NCBI GenBank assembly: GCA_944392145.1
Contig: CALXVS010000006.1
Coordinates: 1-59,185 of the forward strand
Direction: 5' to 3'
DNA: 59,185 nt
Source: an uncultured Alphaproteobacteria bacterium
GTDB taxonomy: Bacteria > Pseudomonadota > Alphaproteobacteria > CAAHEQ01 > UBA3637
Below, one piece after another: positions 53,361-59,185 of the stretch (position 1 is its first letter; every line of letters begins with the position of its first letter). Below the pieces are notes generated by a model. It had not been told where the DNA came from, ran no database searches, and was given only the letters and a program-made list of their open reading frames with translations. The translations under genes were made by a program, and so were the position numbers.

Positions 53361-55067
53361 CTATACTTTGGGAAAACCGAATAGTTTTCTTTGTTCGGTC
53401 CAACTGGCCGGGATAGAGGCTCTGAGCAATTCTCGGGCGGTCATTGTTTTGGGTTGAGCCCCCCGTAAAATGGCATCAATAATATCCGGTGCCAAAAAGG
53501 TGAGCCGAATTTGCGCCCCGATATATGCCGGATCCTGATGATATACTTCGGCCAGTTCATGCAGGTTTAAGTTCTTGGCTTCTTGAGTTTCACGATAGGT
53601 AAAGCCGTTGGCCAAAATCTTAATGAGATAGCGGTCCTCTTTCTTGGATGGCTTTTCATCTGAGGTCAAATACAGCATATCCGACACCGTTTCGGGCAAA
53701 TGAATCTCCTTGCTCCCACGATGTGTAATCAGGTTAAAGGGGACAGTAGATTCCATCAGTTCCGGTTTTAATTCATTAGGTTTCAAACTGGCTTTCAGGC
53801 GTTTGTCCATCAGGTGAAGGGCCAACGGTTTCCAGACCACAATAATTTTATCGGCAAAAATCGTTACCCCTTGAACCAAAAGGCTGACTATTTTTTCCTT
53901 TTGCGTGCCGGTCAGTTGTTGAAAAACAGAATCCGTTTCACGCATCGCATAAAAGACTTCGCTTTCTTTTAAGCCCGGTTGCACTTGGCAGGCTTCCTGC
54001 GCCAGCGCCTGTAACACATACGGGGATTTAATCAGCGGATTGAGCAAGTCCATCACCAAATTATCCAACAAGTGCATGGGGATGGCATTCAGCCGACATG
54101 AATGAGGTCCGTATTTTTTGTGGGTGCTATCGGTATAATAATAGTATCGTTTGCCATTTTTTAAAGAATATCTGGGATAAAGTTTTTGCTCACAACATCC
54201 GCAAGACAGAATCCCTCGGAGTAATCCGTTTTCCTCGTTTTTGGTGACCGGTTTTAACCGCCGCCGCCGTATTTTTTGTGTATTTGATTTGAATAGGTTT
54301 TGGGCGGATTCGAATGTTTCTTTATCAATAATCGGTTGATGTTGGCCCGGGAAAGAAGTCCCTTTATGCGTAATCTCACCGATATAAACACGATTATTAA
54401 GCATACTCCTTAAAAAGGTCCAGCCGGGAACTTTTCCCCGGAAAGTGCAATTTTCCCGTAAAAGGGTATGGCCCACCATGGATAAATTACCGGATGATAA
54501 AAACAGTTCATAAACGTGCTTGACCTTTTCGGCATCTTCCGGCACAACCACCAGTTTTTTATCTTCACCTTTATAACCAAACGGGGGAACACCGCCGACC
54601 CACATACCCTTTTTCTTGGACGCCAGAATCTTATCGCGGATACGTTCTCCACTGATTTCCCGTTCAAACTGCGCAAAGGATAACAGTACATTCAACATCA
54701 ATCGCCCCATGCTATCCGCCGTATTGATATTTTGTGTCACCGATACAAAAGAGCAGTGGTGTTTATCAAAAATTTCAATCATCTTGGAAAAATCCAAAAG
54801 AGATCTGGTCAACCGGTCAATTTTATAAATAACCACCATATCCACTTTATTCGCTTGAATATCGGCCAGTAATTCTTGAAAAGCCGGTCGGTTCATATTA
54901 CCGCCGGAATAACCACCGTCATCATAATGTTTGTCTATCAATTCCCATCCTTGATGACGTTGCGCCTTGATATAATTTTCCCCGGCTTCCCGTTGAGCCT
55001 CCAGGGTATTAAATTGTTTTTCTAATCCTTCGTCTGTTGATTTACGTGTATAGATTGCACATCTCAT
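53361..55067 (-). CDS. large serine recombinase
   Basis: A 568-residue site-specific recombinase. The N-terminal catalytic domain has CAIYTRKSTDEG with the nucleophilic serine near residue 10, DDGGYSGGNMNRPAF and YKIDRLTRS. The recombinase domain and a zinc ribbon (CGCCEQKLYP...SCRL, about 290-330) follow, then a long C-terminal DNA-binding part. Enzymes of this type integrate and excise elements at att sites. The ATG shares one base with the DUF2924 stop. Confidence 0.95.
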   Translation of the reverse strand: MRCAIYTRKSTDEGLEKQFNTLEAQREAGENYIKAQRHQGWELIDKHYDDGGYSGGNMNRPAFQELLADIQANKVDMVVIYKIDRLTRSLLDFSKMIEIFDKHHCSFVSVTQNINTADSMGRLMLNVLLSFAQFEREISGERIRDKILASKKKGMWVGGVPPFGYKGEDKKLVVVPEDAEKVKHVYELFLSSGNLSMVGHTLLRENCTFRGKVPGWTFLRSMLNNRVYIGEITHKGTSFPGQHQPIIDKETFESAQNLFKSNTQKIRRRRLKPVTKNEENGLLRGILSCGCCEQKLYPRYSLKNGKRYYYYTDSTHKKYGPHSCRLNAIPMHLLDNLVMDLLNPLIKSPYVLQALAQEACQVQPGLKESEVFYAMRETDSVFQQLTGTQKEKIVSLLVQGVTIFADKIIVVWKPLALHLMDKRLKASLKPNELKPELMESTVPFNLITHRGSKEIHLPETVSDMLYLTSDEKPSKKEDRYLIKILANGFTYRETQEAKNLNLHELAEVYHQDPAYIGAQIRLTFLAPDIIDAILRGAQPKTMTARELLRASIPASWTEQRKLFGFPKV

Positions 55068-55513
55068 TATCCAACTCCAAAAAAGCGTTTTCCCGAGGTG
55101 CGTATGCCTGTGATATGATGGGCAGCTGATGATAAACTAGTGTAATAGGTGCCGTCCATATCTACGCCCCTTTCCAAAATAGTGACACGATAGTCCCTCC
55201 CTTTATAGGTGCGGACTATCACTGTTCCCACCGGATATAAGCTTTTCTTGCGTTGTTGTTTTTCAAAGAGTTTTTTAATCAGGCTTTTTGTCTTTAAGGA
55301 TAATCCCCCATGGCGTAATTCTTGCAAACGGTAAGAAACGCGCAAGATGTAAAACTCTTTATTGCCAATGCGGGCTTCTTGATTATACAGTTGGATATAA
55401 TACTGTTTCAGGACATGAAAAGGCAAATCCGACACAGTGTTAATATCAATGTTTAAATCAAGATTTATATCAAGATTTATATCAAGATTTATATCAAGAT
55501 TTATATCAACCAT
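55067..55513 (-). CDS. DUF2924 protein with variable N-terminal repeat
   Basis: A 148-residue DUF2924 protein, the usual partner encoded before serine recombinases in alphaproteobacterial elements. The N-terminus (about residues 2-22) is a DINL repeat encoded by a 12-bp tandem array; the conserved part, LPFHVLKQYYIQLYNQ...YRLQELRHGG, follows. The C-terminus has PVGTVIVRTYKGRDYRVTI. AAGGAG is 5 bases before the ATG at 55513. Function is unknown. Confidence 0.85.
   Translation of the reverse strand: MVDINLDINLDINLDINLDLNIDINTVSDLPFHVLKQYYIQLYNQEARIGNKEFYILRVSYRLQELRHGGLSLKTKSLIKKLFEKQQRKKSLYPVGTVIVRTYKGRDYRVTILERGVDMDGTYYTSLSSAAHHITGIRTSGKRFFGVG
55459..55506. repeat. 12-bp tandem repeat inside the DUF2924 gene
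   Basis: Four perfect copies of CAAGATTTATAT, plus a degenerate start and end. A 12-base unit keeps frame, so changes in copy number alter the protein by four residues at a time. Confidence 0.9.
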
Positions 55514-55562
55514 AACGACTCCTTGTGAATACAATAACGCTCTTTTTACAATTTATATCCAG

Positions 55563-55661
55563 TTAATTCTGATTATTTTCGGCACTTTCTGCCCCCTGAT
55601 TGAAAACTTTCAGCAAAGTGGGGAGTATGACCAGCGCCAATTCGTGTAACGGATTGTTCAT
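55563..55661 (-). CDS. 32-residue hydrophobic micro-protein of mobile element
   Basis: A short frame starting at 55661 with AGAGG upstream. The product begins MNNPLHELALVILPTLLKV and ends in a polar tail (FNQGAESAENNQN). It is the same length as the frame at 36196-36294 and shares the core ILPTLL plus V two residues later, although the DNA differs at many synonymous positions. It lies 49 bases before DUF2924. It may be a coupled leader peptide or a membrane-active peptide. Confidence 0.45.
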   Translation of the reverse strand: MNNPLHELALVILPTLLKVFNQGAESAENNQN

Positions 55662-55664
55662 GGG

Positions 55665-55877
55665 CTACCTCTTATCAAAAGTGATTGCTGTTTTTTCGGC
55701 CGATTCCACCCAAGCATCTAAATCCGCTACATCATAAAAACTATGACCGCGTATTTTTCTGAACTTGGGGCCGGAACCATCCACTCGGTATTTTTGCAAG
55801 GTGCGTTGGGCTAACCCCAGATAGGTGGCGGCATCTTTTGTTGTATAAAAGCGTTTCGTTACTTTTCTTTTTTCCAT
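55665..55877 (-). CDS. HTH (AlpA/excisionase-like) protein of mobile element
   Basis: A 70-residue protein with a MerR-like helix-turn-helix: FYTTKDAATYLGLAQRTLQKYRV and SFYDVADLDAWVESA. GGAG precedes the ATG. It heads the row micro-protein, DUF2924, serine recombinase, replication-like gene, and may control recombinase expression or excision. Confidence 0.8.
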   Translation of the reverse strand: MEKRKVTKRFYTTKDAATYLGLAQRTLQKYRVDGSGPKFRKIRGHSFYDVADLDAWVESAEKTAITFDKR

Positions 55878-56062
55878 CTTTTATTTCTCCTTAATTTATT
55901 GTTGACATTGATCGCCTTATACGAACAAGGCAAAGATAAAGCTTAAAAAGAAGAATAAACATTGAGATTTTTTTGAAGAAAACTAGCATTTTTTTAAAAA
56001 TCCCAGTCTGCGAAAAAAAGTGTTGAGTACAAAAAACTTGTTCCTGTTCCCCCTGAAAAATA

Positions 56063-56091
56063 TTGCCTTTTTATCGCCTTTTGACTATATC
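56063..56091 (+). promoter_or_regulatory. promoter of the gene at 56112
   Basis: TTGCCT (56063-56068) and TATATC (56086-56091), spacing 17. In the same divergent gap, GCCTT and AAGGC (about 55912-55930) form a small inverted repeat that may be an operator for the HTH gene on the other strand. Confidence 0.5.
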
Positions 56092-56111
56092 TTTGGATAT
56101 AGGAGTATCTG

Positions 56112-56873
56112 ATGAAGGAATTTTACAGGAATTTATTTCAAGTATATTTGTTTATGGCTCGGGCTTTATTTCCGAAAGATTCTGCCCTGCAACGCGAATT
56201 TTTATTGATAAAGGTCTCAGGCCTTGAAAAGGAAATGCCCGAAGTTTTTGAAAAATTGGGTGGGGTTTCACTTTTACGCCTGTACCGATCGGCCAAAGAG
56301 ATGAAAAAATTACAAGAGCATATCCAAACAACCGATTGGGCTTATGTCATGCGGATGTTAAAGACAATGCAGTCCATGCAACAGGATCCCAAATTGGCTG
56401 GTAAAATCAGCCTCAATAAAGCGGCATTTGTTTTGGATCAAAACATCAAAGAGAGAAAAGCTAAAGATTCCCAAAAGAATAATGCCCCTCGTTATAAAGA
56501 TATCTGGCGTCAATATCGGGGTGTGGCTCACCTGATAGAGGCCCTTCAGATTATGAAAATGCAGCATCTGGAATTGACAGGGGATCCTATTCCTTTTGAA
56601 GCCTTTTTGGCGTTGGCGCTGGACCACCTGAATTTGGCCGCCTATCAACAAGGGGAAGAGCTGAAGAAAATGCAGGAAGGGCATACCAAAAAGCCAATTG
56701 TTCCTGCGGATGAGTTTTATGCGGTAGAAAAGCCGAAACTGGCCGACGATGAAATAGCAACAGCCTTGACGAAAGAATGTCTTTTTAACGACCCGTCACT
56801 CAGTAAGAAAATCAGTAAATATCGCGCCCCGGTCTTTGATTATGGGCAATTTGACATTCCAAGCGATAATTAA
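56112..56873 (+). CDS. hypothetical protein, right end of mobile element
   Basis: A 253-residue, mainly helical soluble protein (MKEFYRNLFQVYLFMARALF...), with many Leu-, Lys- and Gln-rich helices and no recognised motif. AGGAG lies before the ATG. It faces away from the recombinase row and is the last gene before tRNA-Ala. Probably part of the element. Confidence 0.6.
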   Translation: MKEFYRNLFQVYLFMARALFPKDSALQREFLLIKVSGLEKEMPEVFEKLGGVSLLRLYRSAKEMKKLQEHIQTTDWAYVMRMLKTMQSMQQDPKLAGKISLNKAAFVLDQNIKERKAKDSQKNNAPRYKDIWRQYRGVAHLIEALQIMKMQHLELTGDPIPFEAFLALALDHLNLAAYQQGEELKKMQEGHTKKPIVPADEFYAVEKPKLADDEIATALTKECLFNDPSLSKKISKYRAPVFDYGQFDIPSDN

Positions 56874-57106
56874 AATTGCCTAGCGGATAAAGATACGAAA
56901 CGAAAAAGGCGCAAAGTTATGCCTTTTTATGGATTGCCTAGCAAAGAAAGTTTTGGGTGGTTCATTTGCTTAAATAGCACTTTTGCTTTCATCTCACAAA
57001 AAACACAGATGAATTGTGGTAAATGGGCATTTTCAAATAAACGTTCCAATTCATCACAAGAGCCATTATAACTTAGCTTTCATCGCCTCATTTCAGGCAT
57101 GAAAAA

Positions 57107-57125
57107 AGCCCGTTTCAAACGGGCT
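57107..57125 (-). terminator. terminator after tRNA-Ala
   Basis: AGCCCGTTT pairs with AAACGGGCT around a 1-base loop, followed on the minus strand by TTTTTT. A similar hairpin-plus-tRNA-end arrangement occurs at 35981-36016. Confidence 0.85.
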
Positions 57126-57136
57126 GAATCTTAAAT

Positions 57137-57212
57137 TGGTGGAGGTAAGGAGGATCGAACTCCTGACCTCTGCAATGCCATTGCAGCGCTCTCCCAGCTG
57201 AGCTATACCCCC
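57137..57212 (-). tRNA. tRNA-Ala (GGC)
   Basis: A 76-base cloverleaf on the minus strand: acceptor GGGGGTA, D-arm AGCTCAGCTGGGAGAGC, anticodon loop with GGC, T-arm AGGAGTTCGATCCTCCT, discriminator A and encoded CCA. Its 3-prime end points at the right accessory region, fitting use as an insertion site. Confidence 0.96.
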
Positions 57213-57365
57213 AACGGTAACGAAGTGCTTTTATATCGCTTTATGATGTGTTTGTCAAGATAAAAAAGTTAAAATTTAAAAAAAAAGATATAAAAAGCAT
57301 TTAGACAGACTGAAAATAGTCTCTTTTCGCTTGTTTTGGGGGAGGGACTTTGCTAAACTGAAAGA

Positions 57366-58082
57366 ATGCAAGAAACTACACTTGATGCTTTTTTAGGGGG
57401 GCAGGTACACCTGAAACAATTTAAAAACGGTTATCGGGCCACGTCCGATTCGGTTTTGGTATCGGCCGCTGTTCCGATTCGTTCGGGACAGACCGTATTA
57501 GATGTTGGGGCAGGCACAGGTATTATTGGTTTGTGCTTAAATGCCAGATGTCCCGGTGTGGCGGTAACAGGTGTTGAGTTGCAGGCTGATTTGATTGCGT
57601 TGGGACAAGAGAATGCCTTGTTGAATCATGCACCAATGCGATTCGTTCAGGGGGATGTTTCAAGCAGAGTTCCTGAACTTTTGGGGGTTCAGTTTCACCA
57701 TGTTGTAACAAATCCGCCGTTTTATACGGAAGATTTTCAGCGCCGAAATACTCAATCTGCAGCAGCATTTACGCAAGTATGCCCTTTGGCACGTTGGATT
57801 GATTTTTGTTTACGCCATTTAAGGGCAAAAGGAACATTTTGTATGATACATCGGACCGAATCGTTACCCGAGATTTTATCTTTATTAAACGGGCGAATCG
57901 GGGCATTGGAGGTTTTTCCTATTGAACCTAAGCAGGGGGTGCCCGGAAAACGAATCGTGATTCGGGGTGTTATGGGAAGTAAAAAGCCGTTTATTTTAAG
58001 ATCAGCATTGGTTATGCACGAGTCGGACGATTCGCGGAGTGCGGTGGCGGAAGGAATTTTACGATTCGGTCAAACGTATTGA
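57366..58082 (+). CDS. TrmN6-like SAM methyltransferase
   Basis: A 238-residue enzyme of the tRNA1(Val) A37-N6 methyltransferase (TrmN6/YfiC) group. TLDAFLGGQVHLKQFKNGYR is the family N-terminus, LDVGAGTGIIGLCL (about 44-57) binds SAM, and VVTNPPFYTED (about 115-125) is the catalytic motif for amino-group methylation. Ordinary core gene by appearance. Confidence 0.88.
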   Translation: MQETTLDAFLGGQVHLKQFKNGYRATSDSVLVSAAVPIRSGQTVLDVGAGTGIIGLCLNARCPGVAVTGVELQADLIALGQENALLNHAPMRFVQGDVSSRVPELLGVQFHHVVTNPPFYTEDFQRRNTQSAAAFTQVCPLARWIDFCLRHLRAKGTFCMIHRTESLPEILSLLNGRIGALEVFPIEPKQGVPGKRIVIRGVMGSKKPFILRSALVMHESDDSRSAVAEGILRFGQTY

Positions 58083-58170
58083 TTTTGTGGTTGCGACTTG
58101 CTTTTTTTGGGTTTTTTCTCTTTTTTATTGACAAAGTTCCGAAATTTTGATACGGGTAAAAAACATTAAT

Positions 58171-58247
58171 GGTCCCGTAGCTCAGTTGGATAGAGCAACA
58201 GCCTTCTAAGCTGTGGGTCGCAAGTTCGAATCCTGCCGGGATCGCCA
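58171..58247 (+). tRNA. tRNA-Arg (TCT)
   Basis: A 77-base cloverleaf: acceptor GGTCCCG/CGGGATC, D-arm AGCTCAGTTGGATAGAGC, anticodon loop CTTCTAA with TCT, T-arm with GTTCGAATC, encoded CCA. A terminator follows directly. Confidence 0.96.
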
Positions 58248-58249
58248 TA

Positions 58250-58283
58250 AAAAAACACCCTTTGAATAGGGTGTTTTTTTATG
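58250..58283 (+). terminator. terminator after tRNA-Arg
   Basis: AAAACACCCT and AGGGTGTTTT around a TTGAAT loop, followed by T residues. Confidence 0.92.
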
Positions 58284-58498
58284 GCGATTGTAGACAATCT
58301 TATGCTTTTAAAGCGATTGAAAAATCGCGTATAAAAGCGTTAGATTGATTTGACCGAAGCGCGCTTAATGCGAGAAGCGCATTTAGCAAGCAAGACCGCC
58401 ATACACCCTTTGAATAGGGCGTTTTTTTAAACATCTCACCAGATTCGGATGCTGATGAGATTAAGTGGGTTTTAACTCACTTTTTTGCGATTCGTTTT
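58284..58498 (+). other. second copy of the tRNA-Arg end/terminator and a hairpin-rich gap
   Basis: At 58393-58428 the text CCGCCATACACCCTTTGAAT and AGGGCGTTTTTTT repeats the CGCCA end of tRNA-Arg plus its terminator. Between the two copies are small hairpins (for example GATTGAAAAATC and GAAGCGC near 58360). It could be a decayed tandem tRNA, an insertion scar or a small RNA. No gene is visible. Confidence 0.5.
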
Positions 58499-58768
58499 TT
58501 ATTTTGGATGTGCCTGAGCGCTATAGCGCTTTTTCCACAAAGGTGAGGGATAATCGCGGCATTTGTTACACCTGAATACATAGTCGTCTTTATGGCAGTA
58601 AAAGCCTTTATGGCAGGCTTCGCACCGAAACAGCTCTTTCTCTTTTCTTGAGATAGAAACATAATCAAAAATACGTTTAATCAGGTAACAAGAAATAATT
58701 AAAACTGTTAAATGCGTGATAAAACCACTTTTGTTTAAAATGATGAAAAAGCCAATAAAATCAGACAT
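58499..58768 (-). CDS. small membrane protein with CxxC pairs
   Basis: Eighty-nine residues: two hydrophobic stretches (about 4-12 and 17-33), then a zinc-ribbon-like tail with CEAC, YC and CNKC. The N-terminal ATG has no clear ribosome site, so the start or the gene itself is uncertain. No family recognised. Confidence 0.4.
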   Translation of the reverse strand: MSDFIGFFIILNKSGFITHLTVLIISCYLIKRIFDYVSISRKEKELFRCEACHKGFYCHKDDYVFRCNKCRDYPSPLWKKRYSAQAHPK

Positions 58769-59034
58769 GCGTGTTGAAACCCCATTATTTACTAAAGTGT
58801 TTAAACCAAATGTTTTCTAAAAGGTGTTTTAACGTTTTAAAAGAAACGTGTCAATACGAAAGATGAGGAAAATGCCAACCGCATAAAAATCTATTGACAT
58901 TTTAATCAAAAGAAAGTATAAAGAACAACTCTTGTTGAAGGCTGTTCAGAAAAAGACTTTTTTGAAAAAACACTAAAAAAACCTTGTTTTTTGAAGAGAT
59001 TGCAAAATAAATTGCAAAAAATGAAAAAAAGTTG
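58769..59034. other. gene-free AT-rich stretch before a strong promoter
   Basis: I see no credible gene. The sequence is A/T-rich with many short A and T runs, a common property of regions upstream of strong stable-RNA promoters. Confidence 0.4.
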
Positions 59035-59063
59035 TTGACAGGAAGTAAAAGTTCTGATATAGT
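59035..59063 (+). promoter_or_regulatory. strong promoter near the window end, possibly for a stable RNA
   Basis: TTGACA (59035-59040) and TATAGT (59058-59063) with 17-base spacing, preceded by A-tracts. The 120 bases after it contain no start codon with a ribosome site and are not recognised; the start of an rRNA leader is one possibility. Confidence 0.7.
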
Positions 59064-59185
59064 TATCAATACGCACCTCATCAAGGGATGCAAAAGACCG
59101 GGTAACCGGTTAAAGTTGGTAGTGAAGTAGTGAATAAGGGAAAGAAACGGATGTACGGGCAGCTGTTGGTGTTATAGCTGAGGGC

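Larger units (their letters stand above)
35981..57150. mobile_element. putative genomic island at tRNA-Ala
   Basis: About 21 kb between the tRNA-Ala 3-prime-end remnant (left) and the intact tRNA-Ala gene (right). The contents are accessory: two RNA-SLOG modules, methylases, an OLD-like ATPase, type I R-M and, near the right end, a large serine recombinase with DUF2924 and HTH partners. It may be a composite of an older island and the recombinase element at about 51.5-56.9 kb. Boundaries are inferred from a repeat of only about 15 bases. Confidence 0.4.

Noticed and set aside
55456-55510. Possible CRISPR array
   Set aside because: The units are contiguous 12-bp repeats without spacers and lie inside a coding frame; no cas genes are in the window.
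58902-59093. 63-residue minus-strand frame at the right end
   Set aside because: It overlaps the strong forward promoter and consists of phenylalanine-, leucine- and serine-rich sequence produced by A-tracts.
59064-59185. Start of 16S rRNA or another named stable RNA
   Set aside because: I cannot match these 120 bases to the start of 16S, 23S, tmRNA or RNase P RNA, so only the promoter is reported.

Overview
The window looks like about 59 kb of an AT-rich alphaproteobacterial chromosome. The pointers are the lepB-rnc-era-recO cluster, an alphaproteobacterial-type ribosomal protein S4, a DUF721/DciA protein next to tgt, and a DUF2924 protein paired with a large serine recombinase, which is typical of mobile elements in that class. 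Two long accessory regions surround a compact housekeeping core. Genus and species cannot be read from the sequence.

Left accessory region (about 0.5-19.2 kb). After an HU gene and its terminator comes a one-direction operon: small HTH regulator, 1020-aa protein of unknown function, BrxP-like PAPS-reductase/ferredoxin protein, BrxC-like ATPase, PglZ protein, short BrxL-like ATPase, 4-Cys mini-protein, and cysteine desulfurase. This is a type 4 BREX phage-defence locus with its own DndA-like sulfur donor, which suggests sulfur chemistry on DNA. A WYL-domain regulator faces it. Next comes a structured RNA leader driving a SLOG/DUF1273-type protein and a secreted endonuclease I. A tRNA-Pro gene closes the region.

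Core (about 19.2-31.5 kb). anmK, a flavin reductase-rubredoxin fusion, a LOG-family protein, queH, a three-gene glycan-modification operon (GtrA, GT2, GT-C), lepB-rnc-era-recO, tgt, dciA and rpsD. Two small XRE regulators, a broken P-loop kinase gene and a secreted hydrolase/LysR pair follow (31.5-35.4 kb).

Right accessory region (about 36-57.1 kb). It is bounded on the right by tRNA-Ala(GGC) and on the left by what looks like a copy of that tRNA's 3-prime end and terminator. It holds two more structured-RNA/SLOG modules. One leads into a kinase-ASCH protein, a Nudix hydrolase and a second kinase. The other leads into a low-molecular-weight tyrosine phosphatase. Then come an orphan nuclease-like protein, a ParB-like protein, a Dam-type methylase, an OLD-like ATPase, a complete type I restriction-modification operon headed by a near-copy of the BREX regulator, and a serine-recombinase mobile module.

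The most striking observation is the RNA found in three copies (17.46, 37.54 and 41.24 kb). Each has a good promoter with 17-bp spacing, the same long helix, two internal hairpins and a pseudoknot supported by compensatory changes, and a terminator-like hairpin that shares bases with the pseudoknot. Each copy sits directly before a SLOG gene, but the gene after SLOG differs each time. I do not recognise this RNA; it behaves like a candidate riboswitch or attenuator family controlling a modular SLOG system. A second link is that the BREX and type I R-M operons share the same HTH gene, the same promoter and the same 10-bp-phased upstream repeats. At the far right the window ends just after tRNA-Arg and a strong promoter of the kind used for stable RNA.
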